64,000 nt of DNA from assembly GCA_015057625.1 (NCBI GenBank), contig SVDZ01000004.1, forward strand, positions 114,422 to 178,421, given 5' to 3'. Position numbers and translations under genes: made by a program. The notes below the pieces were generated by a model, which saw nothing but the letters and a program-made list of their open reading frames with translations, was not told the DNA's origin and did not search any database. The DNA comes from Lachnospiraceae bacterium (GTDB lineage Bacteria; Bacillota; Clostridia; Lachnospirales; Lachnospiraceae). This document shows, piece by piece, positions 55,498 through 64,000 of this stretch (positions are counted from its first letter, which is position 1; every line of letters begins with the position of its first letter).

Positions 55498-57281
55498 TAC
55501 ATTGCCCCCCTGCTCTTTTTATCAAACTGGGAATCATAAATTTCTTTGTATACCTCACACTCATTTAAAAGTGTGTCATGATTTCCTATTCCGGCAACCT
55601 CACCATCTTCAAGAACAATAATCTTATCTGCATGCATTATAGAAGATGTTCTCTGAGCAATAATAAATACAGTAGTATCCTTTAACTCCTTGAGAGCATT
55701 TCTTAACTTTGCATCTGTTGCATAATCAAGTGCCGATGAACTATCATCAAGAATTAAAATCTCAGGTTTCTTTACCAAGGCTCTTGCAATGGAAAGTCTT
55801 TGCCTTTGTCCTCCTGAGAAATTCTTTCCTCCCTGAACCACTTCGGAATCAATTCCCTTTTCCATCTTTGAAACAAACTCATAAGCCTGGGACTGCTTTA
55901 ATGCCTCAATAATATCATCCTCTGTTGCCTCTTCATTGCCCCACAGAAGATTACTTCTGATAGTACCTTTAAATAAAACCGCCTTCTGCAAAACATTTCC
56001 GATTTTATCTCTCAGATGAGTGATTTTATAATCTTTTACATTGATTCCATTTACAAAAACTTCACCGCTTGTTGCATCGTAAAATCTTGGTATAAGTGAT
56101 ACAACTGTGGTCTTACCGGAGCCTGTTCCACCAATAATTCCAACGGTCTCTCCCTTCATTGCCTTGAAGGACAAATTAGTGATGGACTCTTCTTTTGACT
56201 GTGCGTATTTAAGTGAAACATTCTTGAATTCCACACAGATATTTTCATCTCTATCGACACCAACATTACTATTATTTGATGACTGGTTATCTCCACTGAT
56301 TTTTGAATCTTCAGAATACAAGTTTCCATCTTCCATTGAAGACTCAAGTTCAAGAATATCACCAATTCTATTTGCACATGCAATAGCCTTGGTAACTGTA
56401 ATAATCAGATTTGCAAACTTAATCAGTTCCACAAGAATCTGGGACATATAACTAACCAGGGCAACAACTTCGCCCTGAGTGATAACGCCTTCATTTACCT
56501 GAACCGCACCTGAGACAATCACAAAAATAGTTGCAACATTTACAATGATAAATGTAGAAGGATTCATAAATGCTGAAATACGTCCAACAAAGATTTGCAT
56601 AGCATTTAATTCTTCAATCTCTTCATTGTAAGTATTAACTTCCTCTTCCTCTTTATTAAAAGCTCTGATTACTCTCACACCTGTAAGACTTTCTCTGGTC
56701 TTAAGTGTCACATCATCAAGTTGGTTCTGAACTTTTTTGTAGAGTGGAATGGTTACTTTCATAATAATTCCAACCACAACAGTAAGCACGGGAATTGTGA
56801 CAACAAAAATGAGCGCCACATTGAAATTTACCGTAAATGCCATAATCATAGCGCCTATAACAATAATCGGTGAACGAAGGAAAAGGCGTAAAACCATATT
56901 TACGCCATTTTGTGTCTGATTTATATCGCTAGTCAGTCTGACAATAAGTGTAGATGTCCCTGCTTTATCAAGTTCTGAAAATGAAAGTCCCTCAATATGC
57001 TTGAACAGACCGTGTCTTAAACTTGCAGAAAATCCCGTGGCAGCCCTTGCCGCAAAATACTGCGCCGTCACAGAACATGTAAGCCCCACTGCTGCAAGAA
57101 GCAACAACAGCAATCCCATTTTTAGAATAAATACCTTGTTGCCGGTATTAATACCATTGTCTATTATCTGTGCAATAACTAAAGGTACAAATAACTCAAA
57201 ACCCGCCTCCGTCATCTTAAGCAACGGGGCAAGTACTGATTCTTTTTTGTAATCCTTTAAATAAACTAATAATCTTTTCAC
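55497..57281 (-). CDS. ABC exporter half-transporter, degenerate-site subunit
   Basis: A 594-residue partner: six-helix domain (about 15-300), linker insert, then ATPase with Walker A GGTGSGKTT, canonical signature FSGGQRQR, but Walker B ILILDDSSSALD with Asp in place of the catalytic Glu, and Gln in the switch-His position (IIAQRTS). With the LSQGQ of the other subunit this is the classic asymmetric pair. It starts with a GTG that overlaps the ABC-F gene's stop by four bases. Confidence 0.93.
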   Translation of the reverse strand: MKRLLVYLKDYKKESVLAPLLKMTEAGFELFVPLVIAQIIDNGINTGNKVFILKMGLLLLLLAAVGLTCSVTAQYFAARAATGFSASLRHGLFKHIEGLSFSELDKAGTSTLIVRLTSDINQTQNGVNMVLRLFLRSPIIVIGAMIMAFTVNFNVALIFVVTIPVLTVVVGIIMKVTIPLYKKVQNQLDDVTLKTRESLTGVRVIRAFNKEEEEVNTYNEEIEELNAMQIFVGRISAFMNPSTFIIVNVATIFVIVSGAVQVNEGVITQGEVVALVSYMSQILVELIKFANLIITVTKAIACANRIGDILELESSMEDGNLYSEDSKISGDNQSSNNSNVGVDRDENICVEFKNVSLKYAQSKEESITNLSFKAMKGETVGIIGGTGSGKTTVVSLIPRFYDATSGEVFVNGINVKDYKITHLRDKIGNVLQKAVLFKGTIRSNLLWGNEEATEDDIIEALKQSQAYEFVSKMEKGIDSEVVQGGKNFSGGQRQRLSIARALVKKPEILILDDSSSALDYATDAKLRNALKELKDTTVFIIAQRTSSIMHADKIIVLEDGEVAGIGNHDTLLNECEVYKEIYDSQFDKKSRGAM

Positions 57282-59125
57282 GCTTCTACCATCTCTCCGT
57301 TTGCAATTCTATCATTTAAATCGTTGAGATAAATCCATCTCTCCATCTTTTCATCAAGTTTTGCCTGTGTCTCTTCTCTCTGTCCCGTCAGTTCCGCCAG
57401 TTTTCCGGACACTGTGGCATTCTCCATAATAAGTCGATCCAACTCTTCCAGTTCATTCTCAAGCTTTTCAATATCTTCATCTATAGTTTCAAACTCTCTT
57501 TGCTCGTTAAAAGAAAATTTGAGTTTCTTCATACCTTTGTTTTTACTTGAGGAATCCTTTGCATTATCTGCAGTGTTGGAATTTGCTTTTGCATTACCTT
57601 TTTCAGAACCTGACTTTCCTAAAAGTCCTTCCGGATGTCTTATTGCAAATGCAATACTGTAGTCAGAATAACCGCCCTCATACTGCTGCAAATGTCCGTT
57701 ATCCTCGTAAGCAAATATTCTCGTAACCACTCTGTCAAGAAAATATCTGTCGTGTGATACTGTTATAATGATTCCCGAAAACTCATCAAGATAATCTTCC
57801 AGAATGGTGAGAGTCTCAATATCAAGATCATTGGTAGGCTCGTCAAGAATGAGAACATTTGGTGCTCCCATAAGAATGCGAAGAAGATACAATCTTCTCT
57901 TCTCGCCTCCTGATAGTTTTCCAATAAGAGAGTGCTGAATAGAACCCTCAAACAGAAATCTCTCAAGCATCTTTGATGCACTGATGCTTCCGTCCTTTGT
58001 CGGAATAAACTCACCGATTTCCTTAACATAATCGATGACCTTTTTATTGTCATCAAGAGCTTCATTCTCCTGAAAGAAATAGCCAATCTTTATAGTAGTT
58101 CCAACATCAACACTGCCGCTGTCAGGCTGAACCAGTCCTGTAATAATCTTTATAAGAGTACTCTTTCCACAACCGTTTGGACCTATAAAACCTATCCTGT
58201 CGTTTCTAAGGAAGTTATATGTAAAATCATTTATAAGAATTTTATTGTCATAACCTTTTGTAATATGGGAAAGCTCAATGGTCTTCTTTCCCATCCTTGT
58301 GGCAATTGAATCCATCTCAACTGTTGATTCAAGTCTTGGAGCACTAATTCTTTGCATTTCTTCAATTCGCTGAATATGTGCTTTTTGCTTAGTACTTCTT
58401 GCCCTTGCTCCCCTTGCAAGCCATTCAAGCTCAGTCCTTAAAATACTCTGTCGCTTTCTCTCACTGGCAAATTCGCTGGCAATTCTTGCCTCCTTAAGTC
58501 TGATGTACTCTGAATAATTTCCGGGATAACTGTAAATATTGCCCCTGTGAACTTCAACTATTCTGGTAGATATTCTGTCAAGAAAATATCTGTCATGTGT
58601 AACCATAACAATGGCACATCTCGTTTTGATAAGGTAATCCTCCAGCCAGTCTGACATCTCATTGTCAAGGTGGTTAGTTGGCTCATCAAGAAGTAAAATA
58701 TCAACAGGATTAATCAAAACACTGACGAGTGAAACTCTCTTCTTCTGTCCACCTGAGAGTTCTCCAATCTTTTTATCATATTCAGTCATACCCAGTTTGT
58801 TAAGCATAGACCTTGCCTCTGATACTTTTGACATATCATTTGCAAATGAAGGATCACTGCTCACTGCCGCTTCAATCATAGTCATATCATCTGTAAAATC
58901 AGGTTCCTGCGCAAGATATCCTATTCGTATATTACCACCCATGACAATCTTTCCCTTGTCAGGTAATTCCACACCGGCAATAAGTTTTAAAAGGGTAGAT
59001 TTACCCATACCGTTTATTCCAAGTATTCCTATCTTCTCATTTTCCTGAATACTGAAACTGGCATTTTCAAGTAAAACCTTGTCTGTATATGCCTTATCAA
59101 TATTGTCCATTGTTAAAAGGTTCAT
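57278..59125 (-). CDS. ABC-F family ATPase (Uup/Ettl-like, ribosome-associated)
   Basis: A 615-residue soluble ABC-F protein with two ATPase domains (Walker A GINGMGKST near 38 and GPNGCGKST near 340; signatures LSGGQKKR and LSGGEKRR), the interdomain linker with R/K-rich helices (WLARGARARSTKQ), and a C-terminal coiled coil of the Uup type (about 545-600). ABC-F proteins bind the ribosome and some confer antibiotic resistance; the coiled-coil tail points more to the Uup housekeeping branch. It is translationally coupled to the exporter genes, a link that hints at antibiotic protection. Confidence 0.9.
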   Translation of the reverse strand: MNLLTMDNIDKAYTDKVLLENASFSIQENEKIGILGINGMGKSTLLKLIAGVELPDKGKIVMGGNIRIGYLAQEPDFTDDMTMIEAAVSSDPSFANDMSKVSEARSMLNKLGMTEYDKKIGELSGGQKKRVSLVSVLINPVDILLLDEPTNHLDNEMSDWLEDYLIKTRCAIVMVTHDRYFLDRISTRIVEVHRGNIYSYPGNYSEYIRLKEARIASEFASERKRQSILRTELEWLARGARARSTKQKAHIQRIEEMQRISAPRLESTVEMDSIATRMGKKTIELSHITKGYDNKILINDFTYNFLRNDRIGFIGPNGCGKSTLIKIITGLVQPDSGSVDVGTTIKIGYFFQENEALDDNKKVIDYVKEIGEFIPTKDGSISASKMLERFLFEGSIQHSLIGKLSGGEKRRLYLLRILMGAPNVLILDEPTNDLDIETLTILEDYLDEFSGIIITVSHDRYFLDRVVTRIFAYEDNGHLQQYEGGYSDYSIAFAIRHPEGLLGKSGSEKGNAKANSNTADNAKDSSSKNKGMKKLKFSFNEQREFETIDEDIEKLENELEELDRLIMENATVSGKLAELTGQREETQAKLDEKMERWIYLNDLNDRIANGEMVEA

Positions 59126-59169
59126 ATTAACTCCAATAAATTATCTTTAATATTTTAGTTGTTATTAAC

Positions 59170-59967
59170 TTAGTTGTTATTATCCGGTGCAGGATTATTT
59201 CCCTCTGTATTATCCACATCTGCAGGTGGCGCTTCAGTCACTTCTTCTTTTGTGACTTCTTCCGTTTCTTCCTTTACAGGTGCTTCCGTAGGCTCTTCCA
59301 CTACAGCTGCTTCTGTAGACTCTACCACATTGTTTTCAGTTTCGTCGACATAATCATCTTCGTCACCAAAATCTTCATCCTCATCCGTATCTTCTTCGCC
59401 CCAGTAGTCATCATCATCTTCTTTAGACTTTTTAGTTTTCTTTTCTTTTGTTTCTTCAACAACAGCTTTCTTTGTTTCTTTAACACTCTCCTCTGTGGTC
59501 TCTTCCTCAGTTTTATCTTCTGTTGTAGTCTCTATCTTTATATCTCTGTTTTTTTCTTTAGAATCTTTATTTACCATTGCATGGGCAATAATAATACAAA
59601 CAATTACGCCCACAATTACTACTCCGATTGACGCCCACATTACGATAAGCCTTTTCTTGTAATCGTCATCATCATCTTCTTCATAGGCTCCATCTGAATC
59701 GTCATCTTCGTATTTATCGTACTCATCCTCATCGTACTCATCCTCATTATACTCATCGTAGGCTTCCTCATCGGATGAATCAGATTCAGGTATTTCTAAA
59801 TTATCATTTTCCTGTGTCTCTGAAAAAAATTCACCCTGATCATCGTTTACTTCCGCTTCAGATTCATCAATTTCTATTATTTCTTTTTCTTCAGACATCT
59901 CTTCATTACCAAAAAAATCATTTCTGTCTGCATCATTGACTTTTTCTTCATCATCAAAAAATCCCAT
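59170..59967 (-). CDS. Highly acidic single-pass membrane protein
   Basis: A 265-residue low-complexity protein. An acidic cytoplasmic part (about 1-105, many Asp, Glu and Tyr), a basic junction KKR, one membrane helix (about 108-131, WASIGVVIVGVIVCIIIAHA), then a Thr/Glu/Lys-rich exterior with further acidic runs. No domain is recognised. It follows the start of the ABC-F gene upstream on the same strand, so it may be cotranscribed. Function unknown; such acidic tails often serve cell-wall or protein interactions. Confidence 0.65.
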   Translation of the reverse strand: MGFFDDEEKVNDADRNDFFGNEEMSEEKEIIEIDESEAEVNDDQGEFFSETQENDNLEIPESDSSDEEAYDEYNEDEYDEDEYDKYEDDDSDGAYEEDDDDDYKKRLIVMWASIGVVIVGVIVCIIIAHAMVNKDSKEKNRDIKIETTTEDKTEEETTEESVKETKKAVVEETKEKKTKKSKEDDDDYWGEEDTDEDEDFGDEDDYVDETENNVVESTEAAVVEEPTEAPVKEETEEVTKEEVTEAPPADVDNTEGNNPAPDNNN

Positions 59968-60123
59968 AGCTATTTCTCCTCATAAATATTATGCTAAAGC
60001 AGATTTATTCAAGATTTATAATCGCAATCTGCCTTGGTAATTATAACATAATAGAGAAAAAAACCATAGTGGAATTGAGAATATAGTTTTTTGCTCTAAA
60101 ATCGTTATTATTTCATTTTTTAC

Positions 60124-60163
60124 AAAAAAACCGCGGCTAAACTCATTTACAGGATTAGCCGCG
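60124..60163 (-). terminator. Terminator of the orphan double-CxxC gene
   Basis: CGCGGCTAA (60132-60140) with TTAGCCGCG (60155-60163), followed on the minus strand by GGTTTTTTTG. A strong intrinsic terminator just past the stop at 60171. Confidence 0.88.
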
Positions 60164-60170
60164 AGATTAT

Positions 60171-61010
60171 TTAATGATTATTGAGAAATACCGGAATGAA
60201 CTCGGCATTTTTCACCTTGTCAATTATATATTTATATAATTCCGGCTTAATAAATACAATTTGATTTTTATCATAAAATTGCCTTGAAACATAAACCGGT
60301 GAATTTGTAAAATCCAATTTCTCTTTAACATAAAATTCACAAGGACCTTCTATCTTACTTTTTTCTTCTGCTAAGATAGAATTGCATTCATCACATTGCT
60401 CTTCATATATATAATTGTCATTATATAGTTCAACTTCTTCTTTACCATAGAATCCATATCCAAATGGTTCCTTTCCTCTTTTAGCAAAAATGGGTTTAAA
60501 TCCTATTTTCAAGAAATCATTTGACATATTATCAAACATATATTTTGAAATTCCATAAACTTCATCTATTTGGTCTCCACATTTTATAACGTAGTCACCG
60601 GTGTTTAATTTATTTGCCTTTCCTGCAGGATTAGCTATATATTTTTCCGCAAACTTGCTAACACCACATTTCTCGCATATCTCAATGTGAGTCAAATTAT
60701 CATCACCATATTCTTCCAACTGAATTTTAGTAAATTTAGGAATAAAAGCAACCGCTTCGTTTAATTCTTCTTCACTATATTCCACTTTATATTGAACTTG
60801 CAACGATAACTCATTCCCATACAATTCCATTAATTTCAAAACGTCAGAATATAGCGAATTATCTATATTCATTTCATAATATAATGTATAATTAAATTTA
60901 TCACAAATATACTTTTTCAATTTAATTCTTAGTCTGTCCAAACTATGTTGAACTTCCCATGGCACTTGATAATTTGTAGTTTCTATAATAAATTTTACTT
61001 TTTTTTCCAT
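60171..61010 (-). CDS. Uncharacterised protein with two CxxC motifs
   Basis: A 279-residue soluble protein I do not recognise. An N-terminal half without marked features is followed by CEKCG (C112-C115) and CDEC (C206-C209), which could together bind one zinc around a domain of about 90 residues. The layout recalls double-CXXCG immunity-type proteins, but the match is only by motif. I choose the ATG at 61010 (AAGGA upstream) over a longer open frame. It is a single gene with its own terminator. Confidence 0.6.
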   Translation of the reverse strand: MEKKVKFIIETTNYQVPWEVQHSLDRLRIKLKKYICDKFNYTLYYEMNIDNSLYSDVLKLMELYGNELSLQVQYKVEYSEEELNEAVAFIPKFTKIQLEEYGDDNLTHIEICEKCGVSKFAEKYIANPAGKANKLNTGDYVIKCGDQIDEVYGISKYMFDNMSNDFLKIGFKPIFAKRGKEPFGYGFYGKEEVELYNDNYIYEEQCDECNSILAEEKSKIEGPCEFYVKEKLDFTNSPVYVSRQFYDKNQIVFIKPELYKYIIDKVKNAEFIPVFLNNH

Positions 61011-61170
61011 ATTTCCTTGTATGCATATCAAAAAACTGATATCACATATTCCTTTCGTTTTAATACTATGGCACAACACATTACAGATAATGTATACTTT
61101 GTGTTTATAGCAGTCAAGCATTTTCCACCAGTGGTGTAATTTTATTCTCAAACTCTCCACCTATTTGTCC

Positions 61171-61199
61171 TTGACCTTTATTTCTCTAAGTGCTACTAT
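61171..61199 (+). promoter_or_regulatory. Promoter of ptb-buk
   Basis: TTGACC (61171-61176), exactly 17 bp, TACTAT (61194-61199). The transcript would start near 61206 and run through the inverted repeat at 61216-61242 before the ptb start. Confidence 0.7.
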
Positions 61200-61215
61200 T
61201 TAATATGGTTAAACG

Positions 61216-61242
61216 CGGTTACTTTTAATAAGAAAGTAACCG
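61216..61242 (+). promoter_or_regulatory. 10-bp inverted repeat in the ptb leader
   Basis: CGGTTACTTT (61216-61225), 7 nt, AAAGTAACCG (61233-61242): a perfect dyad about 10-36 nt past the likely transcript start. It could be an operator or an mRNA hairpin. The following U-run is absent, so it is not a terminator. Confidence 0.6.
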
Positions 61243-61272
61243 AAAATAATAAATAAAAAAGAGGTATACAAA

Positions 61273-62187
61273 ATGAGTAAGAGTTTTGAAGATTTACTTG
61301 CAAAGGTTGCAGAATGCCCTATCAAAAAGGTTGCTGTTGCCTGTGCTCAGGATGACGCAGTATTAGAAGCTGTAAAAGCTGCAAAGGAACGCAATATCGC
61401 CGATGCCATTTTAGTTGGTGATGAAGAAAAAATCAGAACAATTGCCAGCGTTCTCAAAATGGATATTAAGGATTTTGAAATCATTGATGTTAAAGATCCA
61501 GTAGAAGCTGCAAGAACAGCCGTTAAGTTAGTTCATGATGGAAAAGCTGATATGTACATGAAAGGACTTATTGACACAAAGTCTTTCCTTAGAAGCGTAC
61601 TTGACAAAGAGGTTGGTCTTAGAACTGACAAGACTTTATCTCATGTATGTGTATTTGAGGTTAAAGGAATCGATCATCTCTTATTCTTATCAGATGTTGC
61701 TTTCGTTCCTTACCCAGATCTTGATACAAAAGCTCAGATTATTAAGAATACAGTTGAAATCGCTCATGCTTGCGGTATTGAGTGTCCAAAGGTTGCACCA
61801 CTTGCTGCAGTTGAAGTTGTTAACCCTAAGATGCCATGTACAGTAGATGCTGAGGCTCTCACAAAGATGAATGAAGAAGGACAGATTACAGGATGTATCG
61901 TTGACGGTCCTCTTTCCCTCGACCTTGCTATCGAGCCACAGGCTGCATTCCACAAGGGAACTACTGACAGAAAGATTGTTGGTGATGCTGACGTATTATT
62001 ATTCCCTGACATTCAGGCCGGAAATATCACATACAAATGCTTAGTTCATACAGCAGACTGTAAGAACGGAAACATCTTAACAGGTACAAGCGCTCCTGTT
62101 ATCCTTACATCTCGTTCAGATGAGTTCGAAGTTAAGGTTAACTCAATCGCACTTGCTGCTGTTGTTGCCGATGCAATGAACAAATAA
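61273..62187 (+). CDS. ptb: Phosphate butyryltransferase
   Basis: A 304-residue acyltransferase of the phosphotransacetylase / phosphotransbutyrylase family, converting butyryl-CoA and phosphate to butyryl phosphate and CoA. Conserved segments include GLIDTKSFLRSVLD near residue 98, CTVDAEAL and VDGPLSLDLAI near residue 215. Length fits Ptb rather than the longer Pta. It is directly upstream of butyrate kinase, which completes the pathway to butyrate with ATP gain. GAGG ribosome binding site. The codon use resembles that of the glycolytic genes, suggesting high expression. Confidence 0.95.
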   Translation: MSKSFEDLLAKVAECPIKKVAVACAQDDAVLEAVKAAKERNIADAILVGDEEKIRTIASVLKMDIKDFEIIDVKDPVEAARTAVKLVHDGKADMYMKGLIDTKSFLRSVLDKEVGLRTDKTLSHVCVFEVKGIDHLLFLSDVAFVPYPDLDTKAQIIKNTVEIAHACGIECPKVAPLAAVEVVNPKMPCTVDAEALTKMNEEGQITGCIVDGPLSLDLAIEPQAAFHKGTTDRKIVGDADVLLFPDIQAGNITYKCLVHTADCKNGNILTGTSAPVILTSRSDEFEVKVNSIALAAVVADAMNK

Positions 62188-62278
62188 ATAACAGTATCAT
62201 CTGCTTTTTAAATAACGCTGACAGATATTGAAAATGATATGAGATATTGAAAAATAATATGAATATAAGGAGGACATT

Positions 62279-63343
62279 ATGTCATACAAGATTTTAATTA
62301 TCAATCCTGGTTCTACTTCTACTAAGATTGGTGTTTACGAAGATGAAACACAGCTTATGGAAGAAACTCTCAGACATTCAACTGAGGAAATTGCTCAGTA
62401 CGATACAATTTATGATCAGAAAGATTTCAGAAAGAACGTTATCCTTGACGTATTAAAGGATAAAGGTGTTAACCTTTCTGATATCGATGTAGTAGTTGGA
62501 CGTGGCGGTTTATTAAAGCCAATCCCAGGCGGTACATACGCTACTACTCCAGAACTTCTTGAGGACTTAAAGATCGGTAGACAGGGACAGCACGCTTCTA
62601 ACCTCGGTGGTATTCTTGCAAAAGAAATCGCTGACGAGACAGGTGTTCCTTCATACATCGTTGACCCTGTAGTTGTTGATGAATTACAGGATGTTGCAAG
62701 ACTTTCAGGACATCCTGAAATCCCAAGAATTTCTATCTTCCACGCATTAAACCAGAAAGCTGTTGCTAAGAGATATGCCAAAGAAACAGGTAAAGCTTAT
62801 GATGAATTAAACTTAATCGTTGTTCACATGGGTGGTGGTGTTTCAGTTGGTGCTCACAAAGCAGGTAAGATTATCGACGTTGCAAATGCACTTGACGGTG
62901 ACGGCCCATTCTCTCCAGAGAGAGCCGGTGGACTTCCATCAGGCGGTCTTATGAAACTTTGCTTCAGCGGAAAATACACACAGGCTGAAATCGGTAAGAT
63001 GATCAACGGAAACGGTGGTTTCAATGCTTACGTTGGAACAAACGATATGAGAGATTTAGTAAAGATGGCAGAGAATGATCCTAAAGCTAAACTTGTTATG
63101 GATGCATTCCACTATCAGTTAGAAAAAGAAATCGGTGCTATGGCCGTAGTTCTCGGCGGAAAAGTTGACCAGATTATCTTAACAGGTGGTATTGCTTACA
63201 ACGCAATCACACAGGAAACTATGAAAGCTGCAGTTGATTGGATTGCTCCAGTTACTGTATATCCTGGTGAAGATGAATTACTCGCACTTGCACAGGGCGC
63301 ATTAAGAGTAATGACTGGCGAAGAAAAGGCTATGGAGTACTAA
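62279..63343 (+). CDS. buk: Butyrate kinase
   Basis: A 354-residue acetate/butyrate kinase-fold enzyme that makes butyrate and ATP from butyryl phosphate. N-terminal phosphate-binding [10 protein letters not shown] at 8-17, [15 protein letters not shown] near 73, [12 protein letters not shown] near 180, and [16 protein letters not shown] near 296 are all present and match Buk. AGGAGG ribosome binding site. It lies 91 bp after ptb on the same strand. This kinase route, rather than butyryl-CoA:acetate CoA-transferase, suggests a Coprococcus/Butyrivibrio-type butyrate producer. Confidence 0.97.
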   Translation: MSYKILIINPGSTSTKIGVYEDETQLMEETLRHSTEEIAQYDTIYDQKDFRKNVILDVLKDKGVNLSDIDVVVGRGGLLKPIPGGTYATTPELLEDLKIGRQGQHASNLGGILAKEIADETGVPSYIVDPVVVDELQDVARLSGHPEIPRISIFHALNQKAVAKRYAKETGKAYDELNLIVVHMGGGVSVGAHKAGKIIDVANALDGDGPFSPERAGGLPSGGLMKLCFSGKYTQAEIGKMINGNGGFNAYVGTNDMRDLVKMAENDPKAKLVMDAFHYQLEKEIGAMAVVLGGKVDQIILTGGIAYNAITQETMKAAVDWIAPVTVYPGEDELLALAQGALRVMTGEEKAMEY

Positions 63344-63392
63344 AATCTTGCGCCAAATATAAAAAAGAAGAGCCGGAAATGGATGCAATCAT

Positions 63393-64000
63393 TGATATGA
63401 TTCCCCTTAAGTAGACAAGGTAAATAACCAAATCTACTTAAGGGGGATTTTTTATGTCTAAATCAAAATGGTCTGCTGAATTTAGGTCAATGGTATCGCA
63501 AGAATATCTTGATGGAAGAGGTTCTTACGACTTTTTGGCGAACAAGTATCATATAGGCAGTGCAACTATAAAAAAATGGGTTGCCGCTTATAAAGTTCAT
63601 GGAATAGATGCTTTTATTAGTCAGGTTGGAAATAAGAGTTATACACATGAATTCAAAATTATGTGTGTTGAAGAAGTTATTGCTGGTTATGGTAGTTCTG
63701 TAGATATAGGTGCAAAATATAAAGTTCATCCCACTGTTTTAGAATCATGGATTAAATTGTATAATGCTAATAGAGAACTTAGGGATTACATTCCAAAAAG
63801 GGAGATCTATATGGCAGAAGCAAGAAGAAAAACTACTATTGAAGAGCGCAAAGAAATCGTTGAATACTGCTTAGCGCATGACAGAGCTTATAAAGACACA
63901 GCTAGCTTGTATGGTGTCTCATACAGTCAAGTGTATTCATGGGTTAGAAAATATGATGCTACTGGTGAAGAAGGATTGTCTGATAAACGTGGTCGTCATA
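63393..64000 (+). mobile_element. IS3/IS150-type insertion sequence, left end
   Basis: The left end probably starts with a TG in TGATATGATTCCCC (63393), fitting the IS3-family TGA...CCC...AAGT-AGACA pattern in CCCCTTAAGTAGACA. A 13-bp perfect hairpin (63403-63415 with 63433-63445) follows, then the transposase gene. The right end lies outside the window. Insertion is 50 bp beyond the buk stop. Confidence 0.7.
63454..64000 (+). CDS. IS3/IS150-type transposase OrfA, truncated by the window end
   Basis: An ORF with an ATG at 63454 and no stop before 64000, 182 codons visible. It carries three consecutive helix-turn-helix units: near residues 20-45 (FLANKYHIGSATIKKWV), 80-105 (IGAKYKVHPTVLESWI) and 145-170 (TASLYGVSYSQVYSWV), with conserved W after each. 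This is typical of OrfA of IS150-like elements, which bind the terminal repeats. The DDE catalytic domain should lie in OrfB beyond the window, joined by frameshift in this family. Confidence 0.85.
   Translation, partial: MSKSKWSAEFRSMVSQEYLDGRGSYDFLANKYHIGSATIKKWVAAYKVHGIDAFISQVGNKSYTHEFKIMCVEEVIAGYGSSVDIGAKYKVHPTVLESWIKLYNANRELRDYIPKREIYMAEARRKTTIEERKEIVEYCLAHDRAYKDTASLYGVSYSQVYSWVRKYDATGEEGLSDKRGRH

Overview
The window is low-GC, densely packed Firmicute DNA, almost certainly from a gut or rumen Lachnospiraceae bacterium (Coprococcus- or Butyrivibrio-like). Reasons: the ptb-buk butyrate kinase pair, AGGAGG-type ribosome binding sites on most genes, several TCS/ABC operons, three MATE exporters, secreted GH18 and Ig-like proteins, a small four-cysteine protein of a kind I associate with this family, and an IS3/IS150-type element. 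The genus is inference. I see no tRNA, rRNA, tmRNA or CRISPR array.

Layout. 1-4.0 kb: thiol redox block, with a truncated thioredoxin reductase (+) facing a thioredoxin / rhodanese / CoA-disulfide reductase-rhodanese operon (-). A Crp/Fnr-type gene lies just upstream, and a TGTGA-type palindrome sits at about -41 of the operon promoter. 4-12.4 kb: Ig-like secreted protein, two MATE exporters, HflX, PAP2 phosphatase, a 59-residue Cys protein, an aminotransferase and SmpB. 12.4-16.2 kb: rnr and secG, with two unrelated arrays of palindromic repeats (53-bp and 65-bp periods). Each array ends at a shared 30-bp element with a GTATAC-centred dyad, located upstream of smpB and of rnr. Both genes belong to trans-translation and non-stop mRNA quality control. 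16.2-28.8 kb: a two-component system and a MacB-like exporter with three adaptor modules, plus a decayed lipoprotein paralogue.

28.8-36.7 kb: a third MATE protein, a CapA-like protein, and the gap-pgk-tpiA-gpmI glycolytic cluster behind a strong promoter. 36.7-40.1 kb: a three-gene hipB-hipA-helicase operon with a 20-bp perfect inverted-repeat operator. The helicase is RecQ-like but lacks the canonical motif VI arginines. This is my best candidate for an undescribed toxin-antitoxin or defence module. 40.1-45.2 kb: a permease-ATPase-permease-kinase-regulator operon with twin TGAC-N4-GTCA sites in its upstream region. 45.2-51 kb: a PHP phosphatase, a large chitinase-like protein with two GH18 domains, a flavin split-barrel protein and a remnant of a secreted protein related to the C-terminus of the chitinase. 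51-61 kb: cysteine desulfurase, a MurJ/SpoVB-like flippase, a heterodimeric ABC exporter with an ABC-F protein, an acidic membrane protein and an orphan double-CxxC protein. 61.2-64 kb: the butyrate-forming ptb-buk pair, followed by the left part of an IS element that runs off the window.

Most genes are on the minus strand in tightly spaced operons. Intrinsic terminators, several bidirectional, separate most transcription units.
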